Shown piece after piece: positions 17,128 to 24,627 of a stretch of 64,000 bases of DNA. Position 1 is the stretch's first letter. The number at the start of each line of letters is the position of its first letter. Below the pieces are notes generated by a model. That model did not search any database, was not told the origin of the DNA, and worked only from the letters and a program-made list of their open reading frames with translations. Origin of the DNA: GWE2-40-63 sp041664345 (GTDB taxonomy: Bacteria > Bacteroidota > Bacteroidia > Bacteroidales > SZUA-534); NCBI GenBank assembly GCA_041664345.1, contig JBAYKX010000003.1:95550-159549 (forward strand). The letters run 5' to 3'. The translations under genes were made by a program, and so were the position numbers.

Positions 17128-17679
17128 ATGGGAAACGAGGAAATTGATTTTAGCAATGCAGACATGCTTCGCAGGAAAGCTGAAGAGAAGCTTCTTGAAA
17201 AGAAAAATATTGCAGACTATGATATAGAAGAAGCGGATGTTACAAGATTGCTGCATGAGTTGCAAGTGCACCAGATAGAATTTGAAATGCAAAACGAAGA
17301 GTTGCGCATGGCTTACGAAATAGCTGAAAAAGCACTTCAAAAATATACCATGCTTTATGATTTAGCCCCAATGGGATACTTTACGCTAAATTTGGAAGGT
17401 ATTATTTTAGATTTAAACTTTACAGGTGCTCAAATACTTGGAGGTAGAAGATTTAGCCTACTTAAAAGCAATTTTAAACTGTTTGTAGCTGATGAATCGA
17501 AACAAGAATTCAACCAATTTTTCAGTAAAATATTTTCCAGCAATTCCAAAGAAACATGTGAAGTAAGGCTCAATTGTGACAGGAAGCTTACCTGTTTGGT
17601 TTACATCGAAGGAATTATTAGTTCCGAAAATGAACAATGCCTATTATCAATCGTCGATATATCGAGATTTAAAAAATAA
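17128..17679 (+). CDS. PAS domain protein
   Basis: 183 residues, soluble. The N-terminal coil carries LLHELQVHQIEFEMQNEEL (about 40-58), a linker typical of Bacteroidota PAS proteins and also present in the kinase at 10665. One PAS domain follows (YDLAPMGYFTLNLEGIILD to the end, ending LLSIVDISRFKK). There is no output domain, so it may be a sensory adaptor or a remnant of a kinase N-terminus. It begins 13 bp after the CheB-CheR gene and is probably co-transcribed. Confidence 0.8.
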   Translation: MGNEEIDFSNADMLRRKAEEKLLEKKNIADYDIEEADVTRLLHELQVHQIEFEMQNEELRMAYEIAEKALQKYTMLYDLAPMGYFTLNLEGIILDLNFTGAQILGGRRFSLLKSNFKLFVADESKQEFNQFFSKIFSSNSKETCEVRLNCDRKLTCLVYIEGIISSENEQCLLSIVDISRFKK

Positions 17680-17709
17680 AACCAATTTACATAGGGTGTT
17701 GCCCTATAG
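17680..17709. repeat. Fragment of the 481-668 palindrome family
   Basis: 17690-17709 carries CATAGGGTGTTGCCCTAT, a one-mismatch relative of the outer arms at 507-525 and 617-635. It lies directly behind the PAS gene and may help terminate it. Confidence 0.55.
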
Positions 17710-17778
17710 CCGTCAGGCTTAAATGTATAAGGTTTTCGAATATATTCCATATAATTTCTAGTTGCAATTTAAAATACT

Positions 17779-17899
17779 CACCCCTCTTTCCCCTCTCTTG
17801 AAAGAGAGGGGATGGTTTTCCAATTAAGCATTACGGCTTATTCGGAGCGCACCCCTCCCGGTTGTTGAGCCTGTCGAAACAAGGGAGGGGCAGGGGTGG
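17779..17899. repeat. CACCCCTC/GAGGGGTG palindromic element
   Basis: Imperfect inverted repeat with outer arms CACCCCTC and CAGGGGTGG, and an inner hairpin CCCTCTCTTGAAAGAGAGGG. The gap 17680-18244 holds this element, the fragment at 17690 and the promoter at 18147; I see no gene in it. Confidence 0.65.
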
Positions 17900-18146
17900 A
17901 TAGGTTTTTAATAGCTTTCATAAATTTCTGAATAATATGTACATATCACATAATCAATGTGATATGTAATGCTATCATTAGTAGTGTAACGAGTGATTAA
18001 GCGAACTTAGCTTGAATAAAGCCTGTTTCACGAATATTTTATTTACTCCTTCGCCACCTGACTAAAAAAAATCACAAACATCTTTTGGTTGTTATTAATC
18101 TGATTTTTAAGGTATCACCCCATGATGCATTAAAAAATAGGTATGC

Positions 18147-18210
18147 GTGAATAATACAACTCTTTATTGAAATTATGTAAGGCTTTGTAATACTAAAAGT
18201 ATAACCTTTG
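18147..18210 (+). promoter_or_regulatory. Compound stress promoter, copy 8 (CsbD-like)
   Basis: GTGAATAATACAAC begins at 18147, TGTAAG begins at 18176, and the -7 box AACCTTTG is at 18203-18210. Spacing is standard. The ATG of the CsbD-like gene is about 28 nt below the predicted transcription start. Confidence 0.85.
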
Positions 18211-18244
18211 AATGGTTCAAAATACATAACTTAAAACTAAAATT

Positions 18245-18430
18245 ATGAATACTACAGAAGCAAAAGGAAGCTGGAACGAGCAAAAAGGTAAACTTAAACA
18301 GAAATTTGCCATGCTAACCGATAACGATTTATTGTTGGTTAAAGGTAAAGAAGAGGAATTGTACGGAAGACTTCAAATTAAACTTGGCAAGACAAAAGAA
18401 GAATTGCAAAAGTTAATAGCATCACTTTAA
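18245..18430 (+). CDS. CsbD-like general stress protein
   Basis: 61 residues. GSWNEQKGKLKQKFAMLTDND and KEEELYGRLQIKLGKTKEEL are the CsbD family pattern, a small helical protein induced by SigB in Bacillus and by various stresses elsewhere. Its biochemical role is unknown. It is cytoplasmic, single-gene, with its own compound promoter. A diverged second copy lies at 41451. Its placement is good independent evidence that the promoter motif marks stress genes. Confidence 0.9.
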   Translation: MNTTEAKGSWNEQKGKLKQKFAMLTDNDLLLVKGKEEELYGRLQIKLGKTKEELQKLIASL

Positions 18431-18662
18431 AGTTAAAAGCAAGTGTAGCATTCATTAACCGATATAAAATTTGAGCATTACATTTCCCAATCGTTGCATT
18501 GAATTTTGTAGTAAGTTGTTTTTGAATGTTGCATTTGCCATTTAATGGGTTTTTAATATTTTATACTAAGTGTTAACGGAGCAACCCGAAAATCCTTAAA
18601 CAGAGTAGGGTTTAATTCTAAAATAAACGTTTATGAAAACCATATCTATTTGAATCATAGCA

Positions 18663-19061
18663 ATGTTTATGATCATCTTTAATTGTTGGGCTGGAGAACC
18701 AATTCCAATTGAAAAAATTCCAAATAAGGTTAAATCTTTTATCAACTTACATTACCCTGACCAGAATATTGTGAAATCAGGGATAGATAAAGAATTATTT
18801 AGTGTTACTTACGAAATACTATTAAGCAATCAGGTATCATTAGATTTTAATGAAAAATGCGATGTTATTGAAATTGATGGAAATACAGAACTTCCGGAAT
18901 CAACTATTTGTACCACTATTCTAACCTATGTAAACATCAATTATCCAAACAATTACATTACTGGTTGGAAATTGAAAAAATACCGACAACAAATTGAATT
19001 GGATAATGATTTGGATTTGGTCTTCGATAATAATGGCGATTTTAAAGGTTTTGACAATTGA
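18663..19061 (+). CDS. PepSY-like (beta-lactamase-inhibitor-like) secreted protein with a stop in its signal peptide
   Basis: 133 residues as read from ATG 18663. The sequence resembles the PepSY-like DUF2874 family of Bacteroidota (FINLHYPDQNIVKS, then the second half-repeat INYPNNYITGWKLKK, two PepSY-like units). Ten codons upstream, in the same frame, lies ATG 18633 with MKTISI then TGA (18651-18653) then IIAMFMIIFNCWA. The whole would be a normal signal peptide, so the TGA probably interrupts the original gene. The shortened MFMIIFNCWA may still direct some export. The function in relatives is unknown; they are periplasmic or surface proteins. Confidence 0.65.
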   Translation: MFMIIFNCWAGEPIPIEKIPNKVKSFINLHYPDQNIVKSGIDKELFSVTYEILLSNQVSLDFNEKCDVIEIDGNTELPESTICTTILTYVNINYPNNYITGWKLKKYRQQIELDNDLDLVFDNNGDFKGFDN

Positions 19062-19120
19062 AACCCCGATTTAGGAAATGTTGCGTTTCACCGAATGATT
19101 TAGGTGAAGTGCTTACATTT

Positions 19121-19155
19121 ACTTAATCGATTGAGCGGAATAGCTCAATTTGGGT
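19121..19155 (-). repeat. Dispersed repeat A, short degenerate fragment
   Basis: CTTAATCGATTGAG and GCTCAATTTGGGT match, in inverted orientation, the left end of the element at 20331-20499 (CCCAAATTGAGTGATT and CTCAATCGACTAAG). Confidence 0.55.
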
Positions 19156-19198
19156 GAAAATTGGTTGACTGGATAATTTATCAATAATATAAATTGGA

Positions 19199-19984
19199 AT
19201 GAAAATATGCCTATTGTTTATAATCGCATCTATTCTTATTATTTTGCCTGTCAAATCACAAGATATTGTTAATCCGCCCATTAAAGCCAATACAGCTTTT
19301 ATAGTAGGCGAAAGTTTGACTTATGAAATGCGATATGGCGTGTTTTTGGCAGGAATGACCCAGCTTTTACTCACGGATGGTATATATGAAAGCCAAACGG
19401 TTTTTCATTCTATTTCAGTTGCGCAAACGGCCGGATTAGCTGATAAAATATATGGGGTAACTGATATTTATGAAAGCTGGTTCGACAAAGAAACCAACCT
19501 CCCCTATATGGATGAAATTAAGGTAAAGGAAGGGAGCTACGAAAGATACAATGAAGTAACATACAATCGGAAAAATAACACCGTTAATTCAAAAAAGTCA
19601 GGCATTCGCCAGGTTCCCGAATTAATACTCGATTTATCTTCAATACTTTACTATGTAAGGCGGGTTGATTTTTCAATGATAAATGAAGGCGAGGTGATTC
19701 TCCTTAACATGTATTTTTCGGATGAAGTGTTTCCTTTTCGTTTTGTTTACAATGGGAAAGAAACCATAAAAACAAAATTAGGAAAAATAAGTTGCCTTAA
19801 AATAAGTCCTGTTGTTCAAGTTGGAAGGGTATTCAAAAATAGCGACGATTTAACTATATGGCTTTCCGATGATTGTAATTTTATTCCCATTTTAATTAGG
19901 TTGGACATTCGCGTTGCTGGCATTGTTAACTTAAAACTTACCAAATTTGAAAATACAGCAAATCCCTTAGTTTTTCTTAAGTAA
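19199..19984 (+). CDS. DUF3108 domain exported protein
   Basis: 261 residues with a signal peptide (MKICLLFIIASILIILPVKS, cleavage near residue 20). The body matches DUF3108: VGESLTYEMRYGVFLAGMTQLLL, YESWFDKETNLPYMDEIKVKEG and a C-terminal TIWLSDDCNFIPILI-x-LD segment. The family is found in the periplasm or outer membrane of Bacteroidota and Proteobacteria; it is beta-rich and its function is not established. It stands alone with repeat A fragments on both sides. Confidence 0.85.
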   Translation: MKICLLFIIASILIILPVKSQDIVNPPIKANTAFIVGESLTYEMRYGVFLAGMTQLLLTDGIYESQTVFHSISVAQTAGLADKIYGVTDIYESWFDKETNLPYMDEIKVKEGSYERYNEVTYNRKNNTVNSKKSGIRQVPELILDLSSILYYVRRVDFSMINEGEVILLNMYFSDEVFPFRFVYNGKETIKTKLGKISCLKISPVVQVGRVFKNSDDLTIWLSDDCNFIPILIRLDIRVAGIVNLKLTKFENTANPLVFLK

Positions 19985-20106
19985 AAATTAACTGGATTAC
20001 AGGTAGGGAATCCAGCGTAGAATCTTATTTTCATTAAAATTTATTGAAAAAAAGATGGTTTTCTGGATCCCTATCTTGTTGTCGAATCTAAAAAAGATTT
20101 GAACCG

Positions 20107-20220
20107 TTACAATTTGCTTTTATTAGCTTTTTTGGCTGCTTTATCGGCTCTCTTTTCTTTCAAAGTTTTCAAAGGTTCCTTTTTACTGACTTTTTCTTTT
20201 CCTTCTTTTTCTTTTACCAT
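20107..20220 (-). CDS. Small Lys/Glu-rich peptide (37 aa)
   Basis: Reads MVKEKEGKEKVSKKEPLK then TLKEKRADKAAKKANKSKL, 37 residues, 17 of them Lys or Arg. Similar short KEKE-type peptides with TLKEKRAxKxAKK are common and usually unannotated in Bacteroidota. It has a perfect -7 box TATCTTTG upstream (20282-20289, minus strand), giving a leader of about 55 nt. The complementary strand also has an open frame, but it is a hydrophobic shadow. Possibly a ribosome- or nucleic-acid-associated peptide, inferred from charge only. Confidence 0.6.
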   Translation of the reverse strand: MVKEKEGKEKVSKKEPLKTLKEKRADKAAKKANKSKL

Positions 20221-20281
20221 GACTGTAGTTTTTAGATTACTATTTGCGGTTGTCTTTAGGAAAACAAATTCCACTTGTATT

Positions 20282-20289
20282 CAAAGATA
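20282..20289 (-). promoter_or_regulatory. -7 box for the 37-aa Lys-rich peptide
   Basis: TATCTTTG on the minus strand, an exact match to the Bacteroidota TAnnTTTG. There is no compound operator at the expected position upstream, so this is an ordinary promoter. Confidence 0.5.
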
Positions 20290-20330
20290 ATCCAATTTTC
20301 CAATTAAGTTTTCTATTGCTTATAACTTTT

Positions 20331-20499
20331 ACCCAAATTGAGTGATTTGCCTTTGCAAATCACTCAATCGACTAAGAAATTGTAAGTAATTCACTTTATA
20401 CTGGTCATTTATTTGGAGAGCTGCAACAATTTCTAGGTCGGGGTTATACCTAAGTAAAGCGCTTTGTCGCTGCGCTCAAATCGCTCAACTTAGGTTTTA
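20331..20499 (+). repeat. Dispersed repeat A, full copy 1
   Basis: 169 bp, near-identical in order to 58228-58395. Three stacked hairpins: (i) a perfect 13-bp stem TTGAGTGATTTGC / GCAAATCACTCAA with a 3-4 nt loop; (ii) AGAAATTGTAAGTAATTCAC pairing imperfectly with CTGCAACAATTTCT; (iii) CCTAAGT pairing with ACTTAGG around GCGCTTTGTCGCTGCGC. No reading frame is conserved between copies. The rest of the gap 20221-20593 holds nothing else I can name. Confidence 0.85.
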
Positions 20500-20593
20500 T
20501 TTTTGAGGCTACCTAACAATCCAGCAAACAAAGCAAAAGCATTTTCAACCATTACTTGAAACCTGTTTTGGAAATAGTCATCAGAGAGTTAAA

Positions 20594-21307
20594 CTACTTT
20601 TCAAAAAGCGTGTCGAAATACATTTGTGGGTTGTTTAAAAAGCTTTTGGTAATCAAATAGTGTTCGGTTTCCTCGTATGCAACCGGTGTAATGCCGTTTT
20701 CGTCGAGCTGGAATATATCGGCACCGGGATATGCCAATAAAATGGGGGAATGGGTGGCAATTACGAGTTGCGATTTACCTTCGCGCTCCATTCCATTAAT
20801 TATGGCCATGAGTGTTAACTGGCGTTGTGGCGATAGTGCCGCCTCCGGTTCATCCAAAAGGAAAAATCCTTCGCGGAAACGGCTGTTAAATGCGGCCAAA
20901 AACGATTCACCATGCGACTGTTTGAGCAACTCCCGCCCACCCCAATATTTTGGGTTCCCGTTTTCGTCGATATAAGCCGACAGGTTAAAGAAACTCTCGG
21001 CCCGGAAAAAGAAACCCTGATCAATGGGCCTCTTTGGGTTACGGTCCAAATATAAGCTTTGGGCAAGCAAGGAATCATCTTCCATTGAAAAGCGGTGGTG
21101 TTTATGGCCTCCCATGGAATCGAATCCGCACCTTTCGGCTAAAGCCTCCAGCAAGGTGGATTTTCCTGATCCATTCTCGCCAACCAAAAAAGTGACCGGC
21201 TTTCGGAAACTAATATCCAGCCTTTTGATTGCCGGTATGGTGAATGGGAATTCACCATCAGGGAAACCTTGTTTCAGCGATATGCCGTGTATAAAAAGGT
21301 TTGACAT
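20594..21307 (-). CDS. AAA family ATPase (ABC-type, AAA_21-like)
   Basis: 237 residues, a single nucleotide-binding domain without membrane parts. Walker A is VGENGSGKSTLLEAL (near residue 43), Walker B FFLLDEPEAALSP (near 150), then a switch His in IATHSPILLAYPGA. An insertion with GHKHHRFSMEDDSLLAQ lies between. Short ATPases of this kind are widespread and poorly characterised; some belong to defence or overcoming-lysogenisation (OLD-like) groups, but this one lacks a TOPRIM domain. It is monocistronic, next to the RhuM and Fic genes, which could reflect an accessory block. Confidence 0.85.
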   Translation of the reverse strand: MSNLFIHGISLKQGFPDGEFPFTIPAIKRLDISFRKPVTFLVGENGSGKSTLLEALAERCGFDSMGGHKHHRFSMEDDSLLAQSLYLDRNPKRPIDQGFFFRAESFFNLSAYIDENGNPKYWGGRELLKQSHGESFLAAFNSRFREGFFLLDEPEAALSPQRQLTLMAIINGMEREGKSQLVIATHSPILLAYPGADIFQLDENGITPVAYEETEHYLITKSFLNNPQMYFDTLFEK

Positions 21308-21430
21308 TTTTATTCTGCTAACTATAAAGTTTCAATGATTGCCTGAATTCTGAACATCTAAGATATTGCTATTAACTGAGAAAGCTAAATACATTTATCA
21401 GATATAGGCTCCCAAAAGTAAAAATTCGAC

Positions 21431-21913
21431 TCATTCCTTGGGGAATTTATTCAACTTTTTAATGTCCTCTTCAATCTCTTTTAAACTGCTTTCTTTTGAG
21501 AGTTTCTTCTGATCCTCCTTATATTTTTCGAATTCTGAACCAGACTTATCTAATGCCATTTGGTGGCTTATTTTTCCGGCATGTGTGAGTAATTCCCTAC
21601 CATTCAGTTGTAGAATAGAATCGAGGCGTTCAATCCAATCTTTCATATACATTGGGGTTTGCTGTTGTGCCATGGTTTCGGCAAAAGCAAGGTATTGTTC
21701 AACCAATAACCCTAGCAGCTTTATTTCACTTTCGGTAAGGTAGTTTTTGGCTATGCTTACATCGGTTTTTTTTATGCTGGATACTGTTTTCTTATCAAAC
21801 GACTGCATTCCAAGCAATGGCAATGAAGCATCAACACGACGGTAAATTAATTCGGCTGCTGTTTGCTGGCTAATTGCCCAAAGCAACTTATTTTGAACCA
21901 CTTTAAAGAACAA
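21431..21913 (-). CDS. RhuM family protein, C-terminal fragment
   Basis: 160 residues read from ATG 21913: FFKVVQNKLLWAISQQTAAELIYRR is the core of the RhuM C-terminal half, followed by ADASLPLLGM-type text and a charged tail. The upstream 25 codons back to the TAA at 21989-21991 are open in the same frame (RFFYQKIKDIYSTSIDYDA) and clearly belong to the same protein. So this and the next feature are one gene (21431-22441, about 336 codons) with a single nonsense codon. RhuM proteins are often encoded in genomic islands next to restriction or toxin-type genes; their function is unknown. Confidence 0.8.
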   Translation of the reverse strand: MFFKVVQNKLLWAISQQTAAELIYRRVDASLPLLGMQSFDKKTVSSIKKTDVSIAKNYLTESEIKLLGLLVEQYLAFAETMAQQQTPMYMKDWIERLDSILQLNGRELLTHAGKISHQMALDKSGSEFEKYKEDQKKLSKESSLKEIEEDIKKLNKFPKE

Positions 21914-21988
21914 TATTGTTCTTTCGTCATTAGCATCGTAATCAATGCTTGTGGAATAAATGTCTTTAATTTTCTGGTAAAAGAAACG

Positions 21989-22441
21989 TTAGGAAATTCG
22001 TATCTCCCTGATGCGCTCTTGCAGTTCAGAGAAATAATTCATTGAATTGCCTGACTTAAAACGTTCATCATTAAGGGTAAATCCCTTTACAATGTATTCT
22101 TTGAGCCTTTGGGTAGCCCAAATACGGAACTGTGTACCTTGTTGCGATTTTACCCGATATCCAACTGCAATTATAACATCAAGGTTGTAGTGGTCAATCT
22201 CCCGCTCTACCTCTCTGTTACCCTCTTTCCGAACTTGTCGGAATTTCCGACAAGTTCGATTTTGCTCCAATTCACCTTCTTCAAAAATATTGGCTATATG
22301 TTCGGTTACTGTACTCCGCCCTTTGCCAAACAATGTTGCCATTTGGTCTTGTGTAAGCCATACGGTTTCTTCTTCGAGGTGAACATCAATTTTTATGTTG
22401 CCTTCGGAATTTTGGTATATAAGAATTTCGCCGGTGTTCAT
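21989..22441 (-). CDS. RhuM family protein, N-terminal fragment
   Basis: 150 residues. VWLTQDQMATLFGKGRSTVTEHI is the helix-turn-helix-like DNA-binding part of the RhuM family; YNLDVIIAVGYRVKSQQGTQFRIWATQRLKEYIVKGF is its invariant core (quoted in parts: YNLDVIIAVGYRV, GTQFRIWATQ). It ends at LQERIREIRIS followed by TAA, where relatives continue with Ser-Glu-(Arg/Lys)-RFYQK. The likely original codon is GAA. An inner palindrome at about 22235-22260 (TCGGAATTTCCGA) lies in the coding region and encodes CRKFRQV. Confidence 0.8.
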   Translation of the reverse strand: MNTGEILIYQNSEGNIKIDVHLEEETVWLTQDQMATLFGKGRSTVTEHIANIFEEGELEQNRTCRKFRQVRKEGNREVEREIDHYNLDVIIAVGYRVKSQQGTQFRIWATQRLKEYIVKGFTLNDERFKSGNSMNYFSELQERIREIRIS

Positions 22442-22644
22442 TATTGAAATAGTTTAATTTATATAATCTTGTTTGCTAAAATAGCAAAGCCTGTTGAATG
22501 AAACATATCTAAATGCTATTTTATTGAATTTAATAATTGTTATTTTCCAATGCAGAATGTAATCAGTACTTATTATCAACTATTTACTGATTTAAGGTAC
22601 AAATATGATGCATTTTTTGCATAAATTTTTATTCGATCTTTTGA

Positions 22645-24216
22645 CTAAAACTCAAGCTGGTGTTCATTTGGCACGTCTTCTCCCATAATTCCGTGAAATT
22701 GCATCTCAATGTCACGAATTTCCGATTCATTTAATATGCTAAATTCTTTTGTAATCGCCCGTTTAGAAAGGGTTCCATTGTTTTGTTCTAAAAAACGGAC
22801 TAAATCAGCTACCAACTTATCCGGCATCTCATATTTATTGTCTAAATAACTCCTGAATTCATCGTATTTGCGCAAATAATTAACTTCGGCTGGGATGATA
22901 TTTTCGATAGTATCGTTAACGCAATCAAATAGAAATTCTGCCATTTTAGTGGCATCAAAATAACGGTAAAAATCAATGGTTTCATTCAACACCTGCACAT
23001 TCCGTTCCTCGGTTGTTTCCCACTCAATAAAATCGAGCAACGGATGGGAATAAGCTTCCAAAACTTGCCGATAATCGTCAATGTGGTTGAGAATGGAAGC
23101 TGAAACCGGGAAAATAAGTCCTTGTTGGGCAAATTTCATTTTAGCCAGAATATGGTGTATCAGGTAACGGTGCATTCTCCCGTTTCCATCGGAAAATGGA
23201 TGAATGTTCACAAAACCAAATGCAATAAGCGTTGCCGCCATTACCGGATTAAAATCGGATTCTTCCAGTAATTTGCTGGTTTGTATTAAACCATTCATTA
23301 ACGGCTCTATATCCTGATGCTTTGCTGAAATATGATCGGGTATTGGATTTCCGGTTTCCCGATCCCGGTCACCAACCCAACCCCCTTCGGTTCGGTAACC
23401 CAGAGGAGTAAACCTTGCATTTTCAATAATTATTTGTTGCAATCTCAGTAATTCCTCTTTACTCAGTGGTTTTGAACCAGCTTGTCCGATGGCCTTTCCC
23501 CAACGCATTGCCCTGTTTGTGCCCGGGTTTTCGTCCTCAATGGTAAACGATGCTTTGGAATCTTTTAATAACAAAAACGAGGAGGCACGCTGTAAAATAT
23601 CTTTATGTACCGATTTTAAAAAGGTGTTCTTTTTGTCGGAAATATTTGATGTAATATAATCTTCGAGTTTTTGTGTTTTATTTATTAATGGACAAAAATC
23701 AGGTGTCCCCGGTAGGTTATTAATAATGCGGTGGCGAGGCGATTTTTTACCGTTCATCAAAACATATTGAAGCTTTGAATCAACTAGTTCGGTAAATTTT
23801 ATTTTAATGTCAGCATTGGGAATTTCCAGTTCCTTTTTCATAAGGAATTCATACAAAAACCAAATCTTTCGCACATAAATACCTGTGGGTTCTTCATGAA
23901 TTAAACCAATAACTTGATTTATTCCAATTTTTTCAAATAGCTTCTTAAAAAACAACAGATTTATACCCTCGTACTTTAATGCAAATACTAGTTGCTTATA
24001 TAAGGTTTCCTCTGGTTGATACCGTGGTGAATAGACTTTCCAGTTTTCCGTTTGGTATTGCTTGTTTTTTGTACTGATTAATGCAATACCGATTGGGATG
24101 GTCATTGGGAGTTTGAAGGTTTCGATTATGGCGGCATATCCTACAATATTTCCCTTCTCAGGAACCATTAATCCATGAAAGATGGACGCTTCTATTGAAA
24201 AACCAACGCTATTCAT
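22645..24216 (-). CDS. Fic family protein
   Basis: 523 residues. The Fic signature HPFSDGNGRMHRYLIHHIL is intact (catalytic His near residue 335), so AMPylation or a related transfer is chemically possible. The N-terminal 260 residues (IEASIFHGLMVPEKGNIVGYA, FLYEFLMKKELEIP) belong to a large Bacteroidota Fic subgroup. The C-terminal part has a winged-helix-like segment (LSKRAITKEFSILNESEI). I do not see a clear (S/T)xxxE(G/N) inhibitory helix. No antitoxin-like partner is adjacent; the nearest genes are RhuM downstream and MnmE upstream. Cytoplasmic. Confidence 0.9.
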   Translation of the reverse strand: MNSVGFSIEASIFHGLMVPEKGNIVGYAAIIETFKLPMTIPIGIALISTKNKQYQTENWKVYSPRYQPEETLYKQLVFALKYEGINLLFFKKLFEKIGINQVIGLIHEEPTGIYVRKIWFLYEFLMKKELEIPNADIKIKFTELVDSKLQYVLMNGKKSPRHRIINNLPGTPDFCPLINKTQKLEDYITSNISDKKNTFLKSVHKDILQRASSFLLLKDSKASFTIEDENPGTNRAMRWGKAIGQAGSKPLSKEELLRLQQIIIENARFTPLGYRTEGGWVGDRDRETGNPIPDHISAKHQDIEPLMNGLIQTSKLLEESDFNPVMAATLIAFGFVNIHPFSDGNGRMHRYLIHHILAKMKFAQQGLIFPVSASILNHIDDYRQVLEAYSHPLLDFIEWETTEERNVQVLNETIDFYRYFDATKMAEFLFDCVNDTIENIIPAEVNYLRKYDEFRSYLDNKYEMPDKLVADLVRFLEQNNGTLSKRAITKEFSILNESEIRDIEMQFHGIMGEDVPNEHQLEF

Positions 24217-24229
24217 ACTTATTTATGAA

Positions 24230-24545
24230 AATTAAACGCAAAATTAATATGTAAATGTAACCTAATTGTTAGGAAAAACAAACGCAAAACATGAATAATG
24301 AACGCAAATGATTGTATTTTATGAAATATGAACGGCATTTTATGAAAAGCAGGTATATTTTATGAAAAATGGTGGCAAATGAAGATTGTTTATGAAAAAC
24401 GGGTATAAATTAACGCTAAACATGAAAAATGAATGCAATTGGTCGTATTTTATGAATAACAAATGGGCTGATGTTCAGATATACTAAATAAACCATGAGT
24501 CAATGTGCTAATGAGCTAATGAACTAATGAGCCAATGAGTCAAAA
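24230..24545. repeat. Degenerate TTTATGAAAA and TAATGAGC repeats in a 411-bp gap
   Basis: Roughly 24290-24470 holds eight or more imperfect copies of (T)TTATGAAAAnnGGTA / AACATGAAAAATGAACGCA. 24497-24545 holds tandem copies of (A)CTAATGAGC. The tail 24565-24620 is a CTTCC-type low-complexity tract like that at 2735-2890. No gene is visible; each ATGAAAA frame closes within a few codons. Confidence 0.6.
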
Positions 24546-24627
24546 AACTAATGAATCCATTTTTACTGCTTTCCATTCTTCCAATTCCCCATCTTCCCGT
24601 TTACCCATCTTCCCATTTACCCTTGAG

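Noticed and set aside
3522..21991. Stop codon reassignment (TAA as Glu/Lys)
   Set aside because: Most genes here end on TAA at the expected family C-terminus, so a global recoding is not tenable.
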